Positions 1-10,628 of a DNA stretch of 64,000 bases are shown piece after piece. The translations under genes and the position numbers were made by a program. The stretch is from Atriophallophorus winterbourni (lineage: Eukaryota; Platyhelminthes; Trematoda; Plagiorchiida; Microphallidae). The stretch's first letter is position 1. Each line of letters opens with the position of its first letter. The DNA is taken from assembly GCA_013407085.1 (NCBI GenBank), contig JACCGJ010019054.1, forward strand, positions 1 to 64,000, read 5' to 3'. The notes under the pieces are model-generated. The model did not search any database and had not been told where the DNA came from. It worked only from the letters and a program-made list of their open reading frames with translations.

Positions 1-317
1 GAAAAAGCACGATTAATTTTGTGACACCGAACTTTCAGATGCGGCTCATTTGTTGACCATATTCTTACTAATGGCCTACTTCAACTATGTGAGAGTTCTG
101 TTTCCCATGCACTGTAAACTATCTTACGAAATTAGTATGAACGAAGCGATGAAAAAACTGTCCAGTCACCACTACTGTAAAATGATGTTGGAGGCTGGAT
201 CACTGAAAACGTACAAGTCGAGTGCGGAGGAGTAAATGGTTTGACAGATATCTAGATATACGAGAAATCTATCACGGGTAAGATATCTTGGTGGAGGTAT
301 ACGAGTGGTTTTGCAAT
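1..317. other. No supported gene
   Basis: I see no convincing gene here. A 61-codon open frame at 50-235 lacks an ATG start and has no recognisable domain. The stretch may be intron or 3' flank of the minus-strand coiled-coil gene whose exon ends at 600. Confidence 0.4.
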
Positions 318-475
318 AATATGTATGTACATGCGAAAGCCCAACACGGAGACAGGGACAGTGTTACACAGTCAGATTGGGTGTAAGCTTAGATATGGTC
401 AGTTATTACATGCCTAAATCTATATACATAAAAATGGAGGCAATGGCAGAGTTACTGCCTATCAAAATCAGGCCT
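318..475 (+). repeat. Diverged copy of a dispersed repeat (copy 1)
   Basis: This stretch is recognisably related to 5478-5625 on the same strand and to 8860-9005 on the opposite strand. Shared landmarks, in order, are an ACACAGTCAG block, a GGTCAG or TGTCAGGT block, GCCTAAAT followed by an ATATA- or ATATGA-rich piece, and an AAATGGAGG or AAATGTTAG block. It is the most diverged of the three copies. No coding capacity is visible. It could be a SINE or a piece of a larger element. The next 120 bases up to the exon at 600 hold nothing I recognise. Confidence 0.5.
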
Positions 476-599
476 GATTTAACTTCGTATGTAAGCTCCA
501 TTGTGTTGTTTTCCTAAATTATAATACTCGTTTTACAATAAGGAACTCTACAATAATATGTCAAATACACAAATCGACAAGGTAAACAAGAGGGCTCAC

Positions 600-722
600 C
601 GAATTGCAAAGTTCAGCGTTTCTAAGATTTTTCGAAAGGGCATCACGATCAGCTTCAGTTTGTTTTAGACGATCGCGCAACTCGGAAACCTGCCCATCGA
701 TCGAATCATGAGCATGCTCCAA
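600..722 (-). CDS. Coiled-coil protein, internal exon (downstream of the two seen)
   Basis: On the minus strand a clean AG acceptor (complement of 723-724) opens a 123-nt exon in phase 0, which closes at a GTGAGC donor (complement of 594-599). It encodes 41 residues beginning LEHAHDSIDGQVSELRDRLK, a charged heptad-rich coiled-coil segment. The frame follows directly from the exon at 5165-5402, which ends on a codon boundary. The two are separated by an intron now filled by a Gypsy element in the opposite orientation. I do not recognise the protein; a centrosomal or cytoskeletal long-coil family is possible but is a guess. The flanking exons on both sides lie outside what I could find. Confidence 0.7.
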
Positions 723-994
723 CTGGGTGAGTAATATATATGTATATATATCAGATGTATGCCATATTCTACGAAATAAATTCGAAATAAATTTAAAATA
801 TGACGATCAGAATTACATTACTGCAATTTACAGAAGTCATTTCTTGTTTTTTCCTATCTAAGCTGTAAGCTGCCTCGTGATAACGCCTTATTTCACGTGT
901 TGGACGCGTATTCGCATTTGTGTAGTATGCTTGCAATTTTTCTCACAGATACAGCTGGCGAGTCAAGTTACTCTTCTAAAAGATCCTTTGTGAC
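723..994 (-). other. Intron of the coiled-coil gene, proximal to the Gypsy insertion
   Basis: AT-rich intron sequence ending, on the minus strand, in the acceptor at 723-724. The short (AT)n run near 737-750 is the only repeat seen. The Gypsy element starts at 995 after the target-site copy GTGAC at 990-994. Confidence 0.6.
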
Positions 995-1149
995 TGTAGT
1001 GATTCATTAACTCACCTTTTTCTCGTATATATATCTCACGTCTCTCCTATTCTGTTACAGCTCCTGTATTCCAGTTTTAGAAGATTAAAGCTTATTCTAC
1101 GGCCTTTGTCTCTTAATATCTCTGAACGTTGAAATCATATAACACAACA
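995..1149 (+). repeat. 5' LTR of Gypsy element 1
   Basis: A 155-bp LTR with TG...CA ends. A TATATATA box lies at about 1027-1034 and a likely transcript start lies downstream of it. The 12 bases at 1078-1089 are the exact reverse complement of the 12 bases just after the LTR (1151-1162). The 3' copy is 4711-4865. Confidence 0.93.
1078..1089 (+). promoter_or_regulatory. Candidate self-primer sequence at start of R
   Basis: TAGAAGATTAAA here is perfectly complementary to TTTAATCTTCTA at 1151-1162, directly after the LTR where a tRNA-binding site is expected. In Tf1-type elements the first 11 bases of the transcript fold back to this position and prime reverse transcription. The match and its position are seen in the sequence. 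That the transcript begins at about 1079 is inference. Confidence 0.6.
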
Positions 1150-1150
1150 A

Positions 1151-1162
1151 TTTAATCTTCTA
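1151..1162 (+). promoter_or_regulatory. Primer-binding site, self-priming type
   Basis: This site lies one base after the LTR end. It does not begin with TGG, as a site pairing to a tRNA CCA end would, and instead pairs over 12 bases with the element's own LTR (1078-1089). It overlaps the A of the gag ATG at 1162. Confidence 0.6.
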
Positions 1163-3072
1163 TGGACAAGGCACTTCGCCCAGATCGCTTTGACGCGGAC
1201 CCCAATTCTTCAGATGCAGGTAAACGGTGGAAACACTGGCATTTCAATTTTACAAACTATTTGGAATCTCTTAAAGCAAAGAACGAAGACAAATATCAAA
1301 TACTAGCTAATCTCATTGCAGCAGATGTGTTTGAGCATGTCTCCGAATGTGAAAACTACGAAACAGCGATCAGTGTTCTTAATGCGCTTTATGTGAAACC
1401 CAAGAATGTTGTTTACGCGAGACACCTACTTTGTACATGCAAGCAAGATGTCGGAGAATCGATTGACCAGAAACTAAAGAGACTTGCCAAAGATTGTGCA
1501 TTTAAAACGGTCACAGCTGATGAGTATCGTGATGAAACAATTCGTGATTCATTTATCCGTGGACTATTATCAAACAATATTCGTCAGCGGTTATTGGAAC
1601 ATGATTCTTTGAGCCCTGATCGTGCTTATACACATGCTCGAACCCTCGAGTCCGCGGAATCTCAATCTATGTCTTACGTTCATTCATACGTACCCACCAA
1701 TGAGAGTTGTGCGGTACAGCCAAACCCAACGCATTCACTTGATCCAACGGTCACTCACAATTTAGCAGCTACCACACCGAAATGCTTTTTCTGTGGCTAT
1801 AATAGACACAAGTGTCCCGCAAAGGATGCCACATGCAAAAATTGTAACAAAGTTGGTCATTTTCAACGTGTGTGTAAATCGGCTCCCGTAACGAAACACG
1901 TTGCTTCTATCCAATCTGACAGTTATTCACAGCCCTTAATGGCTTCTATGCCCACATCCCTTTCACGTACTGTGATCAAAGTCTCAGTAAACGGTCTCCC
2001 CCTCAATGCCCTTATTGACACCGGTAGCTCAGAGAGTTATGTTGCTTCCGAAATTGCTTTTTCGAACCATTGGACTGTGTATCCATCGACGACACAAATA
2101 ACCATGGCGTCCACAAATCTGTCCAGCCAGACGTCAGGACATTGTTTTGTAAAAATTAAATATCTCAATATTTCTTACGATCATGTCAAACTATCGACCC
2201 TTTCTAAACTGTGCTCGGATGTTATCATCGGCCATGATTTCTTGATGCAACACAAAGACGTGAGTATAGCATTCGGCGGTCCGAAACCTACGCTTTGTCT
2301 CTGTTCTCTAAAACCCGCTCGAGTCGAAGTACCAACCCTGTTCGGTACACTTTCATCTGATTGCCATTCCATCGCCACTAAATCTAGACGCTTCTCACCG
2401 CCTGATCAACGATTCATCCAAAATGAAATTCGAAGTTTACTCGAGGATAAGATAATAGAAACTTCTTCATCTCCTTGGAGAGCCCAGGTATTGGTAAAAT
2501 CGAGTGAAAATCACAAGCGCAGAATGGTTGTTGACTACAGCCGCACCATCAATCGTTTTACACAGCTCGATGCCTATCCTTTACCACGCATTGACGAAAT
2601 GATAGAAAAGATTGCTGGTTACAAAATTTTCACCACTTTAGATCTCAAAAGTGCTTATCATCAGATGCCAATTCGTGACGAAGAAAAACAATATACGGCT
2701 TTTGAGGCTTGCGGCAACATATATCAATTTTGTCGTATCCCTTTCGGGCTTACTAATGGTGTTGCCTGTTTTCAGCGGATCATTGACAAAATCATAAGCA
2801 ATGCACACCTGGATGATGTTTTTGCCTACGTAGACAATGTGACCATTTGCGGTCGAAATAAGGAGCAGCATGATGAAAATTACTCACAGTTCTTGAAAGC
2901 TGCTAAAGAACATGGACTTACGTTTAATGAAAGTAAATCTATTCTGGCTGAAGATACTATTACCCTTTTGGGTTATCAAGTATCCAAAGGAGTGATCAAA
3001 CCAGACCCGGAACGGTTTCGCGCTTTACGAGACCTTCCACCCCCTGCGACAATAAATCACATCAAAGAGTGA
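1162..3072 (+). pseudogene. Gypsy element 1 gag-protease-reverse transcriptase
   Basis: This 636-codon frame opens at the ATG after the primer site. The gag N-terminus carries a tryptophan-rich segment (KRWKHWHFNF, residues about 22-31). Zinc-knuckle cysteines lie around residues 209-238, with CKNCNKVGHFQRVCK the complete CCHC unit. An aspartic protease with the active site LIDTGSS and a downstream IIGHDF follows. Reverse transcriptase covers about residues 430-636, with TTLDLKSAYHQ (motif A) and IPFGLTNG (motif B). The active-site box reads YVDN rather than the usual YxDD, so the second aspartate is replaced by asparagine; this could be family-typical or a mutation. The frame ends at a TGA (3070-3072) where homology continues one frame over, so the polyprotein is frameshifted here. 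Confidence 0.9.
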
Positions 3073-3614
3073 TCGGCATGTTTGCTTACTACTCACATTG
3101 GATTTCGCGATTTTCCGACAAAATCTCTCCATTGGTACATAATTCAACTTTCCCGCTCCCACCTCATGTGTTACAAGCATTCAACGGTCTCAAAGCGGAA
3201 CTCGAAAATGCTGCTGTTGTATCAATTGACCCCAAAACACCGTTGACAGTAGAGACAGATGCATCTGACATTGCTATAGCTGCAACCTTAAATCAAGAAG
3301 GGAGGCCTGTCGCCTTCTTTTCTAGGACATTATCGCCTTCCGAAAAAAATCATTCATCAGTCGAAAAAGAAGCTTACGCTATCGTCGAATCTTGCCGTAA
3401 GTGGAGACATTACTTCATTGGAGTTCACTTCAAACTTATAACAGATCAACGCTCTGTGGCATTTATGTTTGATGAAAAGCATAAAAGCAAGGTTAAAAAT
3501 GATAAAATTTTACGTTGGCGTTTAGAATTATCGGAATTTCGTTACGATATTGTGTATCGGCCTGGTAGGGACAACCAGGCGGCTGACACTTTGTCAAGAG
3601 CTACGTGCGCCTGA
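3060..3614 (+). pseudogene. Gypsy element 1 RT connection and RNase H
   Basis: This piece continues the polyprotein in another frame after the break near 3068. It begins with IGMFAYYSHWI, typical of the RT tail. RNase H follows, with the first catalytic aspartate in VETDASD, the glutamate in SVEKEAYAIV and a later aspartate in LITDQRS. It closes with YRPGRDNQAADTLSR, the usual end of Gypsy RNase H. A TGA at 3612-3614 interrupts the frame. The same frame reads on without other stops into the integrase, so this is probably a single nonsense change. Confidence 0.85.
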
Positions 3615-4391
3615 ACACAGTCCTCGGATCTGAAATCACTCCATGATGCCTTGTGCCACCCAGGTGTTACACGTATGTTACATTATGTCCGATCAAAAAA
3701 CTTGCCGTTTTCCACTCAAGAAGTAAAACAAATGACTTCCGGATGTAGCGTGTGTGCGGAAGTTAAACCAAAATTCCATAAACCTGATGCTGCTCATCTC
3801 ATCAAAGCTACGCAACCATTTGAGAGATTGAGCATAGACTTCAAAGGACCTATTCCTTCGAAAACTCGAAATACAATCATTCTGACTATAGTAGACGAGT
3901 ATTCACGATTTCCATTTGCCTATCCATGTTCCGATACTTCCTCTGCCACTGTACTGAACTGTCTCTATCAACTCTTTTCTCTATTCGGATTTCCCGCGTA
4001 TGTTCACTCGGATCGTGGTTCTGCTTTCATGTCCAATGAAATCAAGTCGTTCTTACACAATCGCGGTGTTGCAACTAGCAGAACAACTCCGTATAACCCC
4101 CAAGGTAATGGCCAAGGGGAACGTCTTAACTCCACTCTTTGGAAAGCCATAAACTTAACCCTAAAATCCAAGCATTTGTCCCTAGACAGCTGGGAATTCG
4201 TACTTCTCGAGGCGTTGCACTCTGTCCGTTCGTTGTTATGTACTGCTACAAACCTAACTTCTCACGAACGTTTTATGAGTTTCAATCGAAGAGCCGCAAC
4301 AGGAACGTCCATTCCCAGTTGGCTTTCACCAGGAACTACCGTTCTTTTAAAAAAAGTTTGCTCGTCCTTCAAAGTACAGTCCTTCAGTTGA
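3615..4391 (+). pseudogene. Gypsy element 1 integrase
   Basis: The frame is the same as the RNase H piece. It starts with an HHCC zinc region (CHPGVTRMLHYVR ... CSVCAEV). The DDE core follows, with the first aspartate in LSIDFKGP, the second in VHSDRGSAF and the glutamate in NPQGNGQGERLNS, so all three catalytic residues are present. After PGTTVLLKK the frame changes at a run of seven A (about 4346-4355), consistent with a one-base insertion, and this frame stops at 4389-4391. Confidence 0.87.
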
Positions 4392-4674
4392 TGAAGTAGA
4401 AGTTTTGGAATGTAATCCACAGTATGCACATGTGCGCCTCCGTAATGGCAAAGAACAAACTGTCTCTTTGCGACATTTGGCCCCATGTGGTGATGAACAA
4501 TCAAATGAAATGCAGACTGACTTTGTCTCTCACAATGACAATACCGACGAAGATGACCATTCAACGATTTCTCACGAGGATGAATCTAACGTCGGCACTC
4601 CTTCAACATACCAACTTTTAAAAGAGAACCAACAGAGACTTCATCCATATTCCCTTCGAAATCGAGAGGCATAG
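4357..4674 (+). pseudogene. Gypsy element 1 polyprotein C-terminal tail
   Basis: After the A-run frameshift, homologous-looking sequence continues in the next frame. A small beta-strand-rich segment (AHVRLRNGKEQTVSLRHLAP) is typical of the integrase C-terminal region. An acidic tail rich in Asp, Glu, Ser and Thr ends in YSLRNREA before the stop at 4672-4674. The 3' LTR begins 36 bases later. Confidence 0.75.
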
Positions 4675-4710
4675 TGTTCAGCAACATGTTCATTTTGCAG
4701 CGAGGAAGAA

Positions 4711-4865
4711 TGTAGTGATTCATTAACTCACCTTTTTCTCGTATATATATCTCACGTCTCTCCTTTTCTGTTACAGCTCCTGTATTCCAGTTTTAGAAGA
4801 TTAAAGCCTATTCTACGGCCTTTGTCTCTTAATATCTCTGAACGTTGAAATCATATAACACAACA
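4711..4865 (+). repeat. 3' LTR of Gypsy element 1
   Basis: A 155-bp copy of the 5' LTR with two visible substitutions. It is preceded by the purine tract and followed by the target-site copy GTGAC (4866-4870). Confidence 0.93.
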
Positions 4866-5164
4866 GTGACTATATTGCGTGACGTTGCCTGGTAGTCGAG
4901 CATTAACGCATTTTGATGCACGCATTTTTGATTTAGTGTTCATACATATTATTCGGTGGAATACGCATTAGTAACAGTAATGACCCAAATGATATAAACT
5001 CTCATCGCTATCATTGTTCAATGATACTATCTAGGAGATGACGCACATCGTTCAATTGTGAGACGGTAACTTCATTCGGGGTTGAAACGTTACAGACTAA
5101 TCTTGCAATTAACTTAGAGTTCAGCTTTGTTGGTTACTGAAAAAATGAATTTAAACCAGCTTAC

Positions 5165-5402
5165 AACCCGTTGCATTTCTTCTTTCTCAGCGGCGTGACG
5201 TTGCTGAAGTTTTTCAATGCAGGATCTTAATTTCAGGATGGCTGATTGAGCTCGCTCACTTTCTTCTTTACGCAGTTCAACCAACTTATCCATTTGCAAT
5301 TCCGCATCGGATACCCGCGTTAGTAAAGTTTTCCGGAGCTTTTCAATTTCACATTCACGGGACTCGAGTTCCACCATTAAATGTTTGCAATCTTCTTCAC
5401 AG
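5165..5402 (-). CDS. Coiled-coil protein, internal exon (upstream of the two seen)
   Basis: This is a 238-nt minus-strand exon. The acceptor AG is the complement of 5403-5404 and the donor GTAAGC is the complement of 5159-5164. One leading base completes a codon from an unseen upstream exon. The following 79 codons are open and end on a codon boundary, matching the phase-0 start of the exon at 600-722. The peptide is almost pure heptad repeat (for example ELESRECEIEKLRKTLL and EKLQQRHAAEKEEMQR), with no transmembrane or catalytic motif. The open frame runs past the splice site to 5114, but the good donor and the change in composition argue that 5114-5164 is intron. Protein family not recognised. 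Confidence 0.75.
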
Positions 5403-5477
5403 CTAACGAAAATAATTATAAAGAAAAGCTAGTAAAAATAGAGGCATATATAAGCTGGATCAAATAAACAGTATATG

Positions 5478-5625
5478 GTATGGTATAAAAGCACAAGCCT
5501 GATCCAGGAAAAGTGCCGCACAGTCAGCAACTGCACGTGAGTTAGGATACTGTCAGGTTTTCCACGCCTAAATAGATATGAGAAAGAAAATAGAAATGTT
5601 AGTGAGACTCCAGCTTACAACCGGT
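5478..5625 (+). repeat. Dispersed repeat (copy 2)
   Basis: It begins near TATGGTATGGTATAAAAGCA and ends near GAGACTCCAGC. It is strongly similar, base for base over about 145 bp, to the reverse complement of 8860-9005 and more weakly to 318-475. With copy 3 it makes a long inverted pair about 3.2 kb apart, bracketing the RTE-like element. The rest of 5403-6590 is AT-rich intron or intergenic sequence in which I see no gene. Confidence 0.75.
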
Positions 5626-6593
5626 GGCCCATCAATTTAGAAAGGTATTAGCCGCACAGAACAGGAGTACCTCACGATTGCACATCCGTGCAAGACGTGC
5701 TTAACTGTCATACAACGGTGAAATAGTAAAATCCTAAAAGTAAACACAAAAAACGAGAATGAGGTGACAACACTTCGAATGGAACATGCATTCAATCAAG
5801 TTTTGTAAAAAGATTAGAGCTACATCAACATGACAGCTTCCTTTCGGCTTTCACTGCCGTGTATATTTACAAGCTTTCTTCGTCAATCCACTTGACAAAA
5901 TACAAGTTTAAGCAAACACTCCAATAAGATTCTTCGTTCAAGACCGCCACTGAACATGGTTTGGAAACATCCTGAAACGTAACCAACCATTGCGATATTT
6001 GATCGCGGGTCCCTAGCCTGGAAGACGTGCTGCGCTGAATTTGGAAAGGTTACTAGAAAGGTTATTTAGCTGCCTATGACACGTAACGATTTGGCTGCCA
6101 CGAGAATCACGACAATCGGGATGTGGCGTCACACGAATAATCCGTTTCGGAATTTGGTGTTTCGACATCCGTAAAACCTAGTCAAACCCTATGTGTATCA
6201 TGCGGGCTATAAATGGTTGAAAACTATGATATCTAATAGGTCGTCTAGTCAACCGATTAGTCCATGGCACGGTGTAATTTACTGTGCATGGGATACAAAG
6301 AATTAAATTGATGATGGCCAACTATATTCCACCGAAGAAAGCTAGGTAAAAGAATAGGTTGAATGTGATATCAAGGTAATTTGTGATTGTTATTCAGTAC
6401 CTTATGAACATCATAAAATTACTTGTCTATAGAAAATAGATCACAAATTCATAGGAAACGTTTTTAGCAAACATTTTTATGGTTAGTATGGAATGCTTTT
6501 ACGCTACTTGACATTAAAGGTACTTTAAACCATATGATGACATCATAGCTTCAAAGCAGCTAGATTCAACAAATTTGTACAGTTTTGAAAAAA
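5626..6593. other. No supported gene
   Basis: Non-coding, AT-rich sequence without recognisable repeats or splice-bounded exons that I can defend. It may belong to an intron of the minus-strand coiled-coil gene. Confidence 0.4.
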
Positions 6594-8078
6594 TCATCAT
6601 CATCATCATCATGAAGCACAAGTCTGGAGCCAGACAAAGTGCCAAGCAATATGAAGCAGGAAAAGCAGATAAGCAAGCGCGTGGAAAAGGGAAAGCAGGC
6701 AAGCGGAATACGCAAAAGCAAATGCACAAAAAAGCAGCTTGTTTTTGTAGTTTCACTGCATGCGATTTTTTGGGTTTTTTGTTTTTTGTTTTGTTTTTTT
6801 TATGTAAAATAATACCGAATAAAAATTATGACACACATAATAAAATACACTGGCGCCACTGACTTCGGTTTGTAGCCATATCGCGTAAGGTTTCCAGCCA
6901 ACTATTAGGTTGAGCTTTTGAACCCCACCCAGGCAAACGAATACGCCCAACTGAGCCTAGCGCTACGGTGAGTTTCTTCATCCCAACGCGCCACGTCATG
7001 GACTGGCCACCCGATCTTTTATCCCAGCTTCTGTCAGGCTCTGCGAATAAGGCGCGGTACGGTAAACGGTGAGTAGGCATTCTTAATACATGTCCCAACC
7101 ATCGCAAGCGAGCAAGCATCAGCATTTCTCTCAGTACGTGGCCACCTGGTCCTAACACCCGCTTGCAGACATATATATTTGTAACACGATGCTGCCACCG
7201 AATGCGAGCAATTCTACGCAGGCAACGGGTATCAAAAACAGAAAGCCGACGGACATCTTCCGCTCGGATAGACCAGGTTTCGCAGCCATAAGGGAGTGTA
7301 GCACGCACCACTGCGTTGTACACTCGGCCTTTAGTATGGAGTGAAACATCGCGTCGACGCCACAGGTGGCGAAGGTTAGCAAACGCTGCACCCGCTTTGC
7401 GAACACGATGTGAGATCTCGTCCTCGACACAACCTCCAGCGGAGATACAACTGCCAAGGTAAACAAAGCTGTCGACCGATTCAAGATTGACATCGCACAC
7501 AGTTAGGTTTGGAAGAGAGCCGCTCCAATCCTGGGTAAGTGTTTTACACTTGTTAGGCGCAAAGCACATGCCATACCTTGAAGCTTCAAGTGCCAGGCGG
7601 TCCAGGGCTTGTTGCATTATATGAGGGTCATCTCCCAGAAGTGCGATGTCATCGGCATACTCTAGATCGGTCGCTCGCTCACCCGGCAGAAGTTCAACAC
7701 ATGTGCCCACCAGGCCAGCTAAAGCTTTTCTCAGGACATCGTCGATCGCGAAGTTAAAAAGGAACGGCGAGATAGGGCAGCCCTGCCGCACCCCGCTGGA
7801 GATATTGAACGAGGACGACAATTGTCCGTACGCTCGAACCCTGCCCGAAGTTTGGCAATATAATGCTTTCAAGATCCAAACATACTTCTCGGGCACTCCA
7901 TCTCTCAGTAGACAGTTCCAAAGACTTTCACGATCGATTGAATCGAATGCCGCTCGGATGTCAAGGAATACCACGATAGTTGGTTTACGAAAAGTGTGGC
8001 GTTGCTCCAGTAACTGACGGAGTGTGAAAATTTGATCTATGCACCCTCGGCCGACACGAAACCCAGTTTGAAAAAATA
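6594..8078 (-). mobile_element. RTE-like non-LTR retrotransposon, 5'-truncated
   Basis: On the minus strand a 382-codon frame (7974 down to 6826) plus about 100 bases upstream in frame encode the RT core. FRVGRGCIDQIF is followed by VVFLDIRAAFDS (motif A), SSGVRQGCPISPFLFN (motif B) and LEYADDIALLGD (the YADD active site). The C-terminal part has the RTE-type connection region YGCETWSIRAEDVRRLSVFD and LRWLGHVLRMP. The endonuclease and the first RT motifs are missing, so the copy is 5'-truncated. The 3' side ends in a short (GAT)n tract (minus strand of 6594-6612), as RTE elements do. The RT-bearing part is intact and GC-richer than its surroundings. Confidence 0.85.
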
Positions 8079-8859
8079 GAAATGTACAACGCTAACCTCA
8101 AATTTCGACCAGGCTAAACGTGTGCGTATGAAGACAGGAAATGCTGTTAACTTTCATTCAATTATCTAATCTAAGCACCCTGACCGCAATCCTTACAGAC
8201 AGAACGTTCGACTTGCGTACGATTGAATTACTCCACGGTGGCACAGTTCGTGAAACGGGCTTAATCCATTTACTTGTTTTATCCATATTTTAAGTGGATG
8301 GCAACAATATTTACACCGATCCTACGGGTCCAATAGCACGGTGAAATGAAAACATGTTCACAAAAGACAATACGCCACGAGAAGCGAAATGTTTGCCGAT
8401 GATGCAGATATCCTTTCAGATTTCAAAACAGAACTTTTGTCGCCGAACGGCAAAGGCGTTGAGTTGAAAAATCAACACGACCACGACTGAAATTATTGAA
8501 TAAAATGATGTGCTGTCTTTCATATTCACTTAAAAACACTACAAAATTGAACGAGTAAATCGCTCAATTTATTTTCGCTCAAGTGTTGCTATTACCCAAA
8601 GCTTGACAATTTGGTTTTATTCTTTTTATTTTGAAATCATGAATGATTTCTGCTAAAAATACAAGCCTGAAATCCTGAAATTTAGATAATTCTTTACTCA
8701 GTTTAGGAATCTCATCCTTTTGTAACTTAATTTCGCATCCTCGTGTCAATGTCTCGCATACATTTCAAACTGCACGGTGTAATAGTACAATATTTTTGTG
8801 CTGAGCGGCTAACATCGTGCTAAATTGATTGGTCAACGGTAGTGAGCTGCATTCTAAAA
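8079..8859. other. No supported gene
   Basis: AT-rich sequence 5' of the truncated RTE-like element. I see no exon or recognisable repeat. Confidence 0.4.
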
Positions 8860-9005
8860 CACGCTGGAGTCACACTACCATTTCTATTTCCTCCTCATAT
8901 CTATCTAGGTCTGGGCAACTTGACAGTAATATCGCCTACGTGCAGTCTCTGACTGTGTGGCAATTTGCCTGGATCAGGCTTGTGCTTTCATACCATACCA
9001 TATTC
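8860..9005 (-). repeat. Dispersed repeat (copy 3, inverted)
   Basis: The reverse complement matches 5478-5625 along its length, from ATGGTATGGTATGAAAGCA through GACTCCAGC. It lies in inverted orientation on the far side of the RTE-like element. Confidence 0.75.
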
Positions 9006-10628
9006 TAGTTCAAAGAACGGAAAAAACTCATTCAAGATCAATTAGCGGTTCGGCCTGAACAAATAAGAAATTGATGATACGCAGCGCGTGCGTAAATGTA
9101 CAATCATAATTTCTCCGTGATTCATCGTTGGATTTTTGGAGAGACGAGCTAACATTTGGTATAGTTAAAAGCAAGCATCTAATATATTTTAGACTTAATC
9201 TTACCTGGAATAGCGGAGTAATTGCCAAACACAACTGAAAGCACTGCCTAGATTGAAAAATATCTTTGGAATTACCCAACACAGCAATGTGTGTCAAACA
9301 TAAAATTAGAGGACCGATAGTAGCATACTTCAGTTTTGAGAACATATTTCCAATAATACATAATCGAAAGCAATTAAATGACTTCCACATTTTACTTGAA
9401 AAGAATGATTAACTGTTGAAAAATCAATTATGGCTAAGAGATAGTAAATGACGTCGAAAAAGAACTATGATATACCGCCGGTTAAAACCGTGACTCTAAA
9501 AATAATTTCAGTATTTTTTAGCAGAAAATACAGCAAAAAACTGATTTGGATGATTTAATTTTGTGAGTATTCATCAAAATGAACATACTTTTTCCTTTTT
9601 TCTCGCTCATATTTGAATAGCATTTCGAAATTTTCCGAAAGTTGATGCATTATTACTTTTGAAACACTGAACTAGTATTATCCGGGAAACAGTTCATGTA
9701 ACAAGATTTGTTGACTGATTTGAAAAGGTCACAAAATGAAAAATGTTTGGAGAATGGGGCGATTAAACACATGTTAACTTTTTGTCATACAGTCGATTGC
9801 TCGATTTTTTTCACTGACAACGTTATGGTCATCAGGATGAAAATAATAATTCTGGAACGACATAAGATAATTTATATAGTTCCAAAAAATACACCGTGGC
9901 AATATTAGTTTTGTGCAAGCTTCACTCGAAATTTTTCAATAATTCCCAAACACATTGTTTTCCTCAGTATTTTTTTAATCAGCTAGTCCTAATCTTAGTT
10001 GAACATAGGTATAACCATTGCCCAGATTTGTGTAATCACGTATGTCACATATGTCAAGATATTTTAAAGTAAAAATTAGTGAATTTTACGTACGCTAGAA
10101 TTGACGTACGAAACAGTTTATTTCGCCATGCTGGTACGTTAACGAATCAACATGGTAAAATAATAATAGATTGAACAAAGTAATGTGTTGCTCACATTCC
10201 CCGCACTTACACAGATTTTACAGTCATTCCGAATAATCCGAATATTTGATTGAATTTGCCATCATTAGGAAGAACTAGTCTTTCGAATTCGTTGCACTAC
10301 ATGGACTGGAAAATCGGATTAAATCTGAAGGATTTTGGACTAATTCAGTTATTCACCTTTTCTCTTGCAAGATTATTTATTTATCAACTTCCAGCAACTT
10401 TTAATCCGCTTCGGAACAGAATTTGTCTAACACGAACCGACGCGCGCATGCCCATTTATCACACAAATCGATAGATAATATGTTCACCTTGGCGTCATGA
10501 CTTCATAAGCGTAGCTCAGCGATGGCAAGCACATGTGTTAATTTTGTCGGAAGACGGTAAGTCACAGAGCTAGACATGCTAGCTGGTATATTTTTCATGA
10601 AAAGTTTCATATAAAGCGTGATGTTAAC
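9006..10628. other. No supported gene
   Basis: A long AT-rich stretch. The open frames here (for example 9028-9390 minus and 9708-9908 plus) have no start context, no domain and a low-complexity composition, so I do not call them genes. A HindIII-like AAGCTT and scattered TATATA runs are the only features. Confidence 0.4.

Larger units (their letters stand above)
995..4865 (+). mobile_element. Gypsy (Ty3-type) LTR retrotransposon, nearly intact (element 1)
   Basis: This is a complete 3.87-kb element. Two 155-bp LTRs (995-1149 and 4711-4865) begin TGTAG and end AACA. They differ at only two bases that I can find, and they are flanked by a perfect 5-bp target duplication GTGAC (990-994 and 4866-4870). 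A purine tract (GCGAGGAAGAA, 4700-4710) abuts the 3' LTR. The interior reads gag with CCHC knuckles, aspartic protease, reverse transcriptase, RNase H and integrase, which is the Gypsy order. Three lesions break the frame: a frameshift near 3068, an in-frame TGA at 3612-3614 and a frameshift in a 7-A run near 4350. High LTR identity means recent insertion. It sits inside an intron of the minus-strand coiled-coil gene. Confidence 0.93.

Noticed and set aside
5674..5702. Possible extra minus-strand exon of the coiled-coil gene
   Set aside because: Phase happens to fit, but the peptide is not coiled-coil-like and the splice borders are ordinary.
7646..8017. 123-codon plus-strand frame
   Set aside because: Antisense shadow of the RTE-like RT on the minus strand.
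9028..9390. 120-codon minus-strand open frame
   Set aside because: No domain, no coding-like composition and no splice-compatible neighbours; typical of chance frames in AT-rich DNA.
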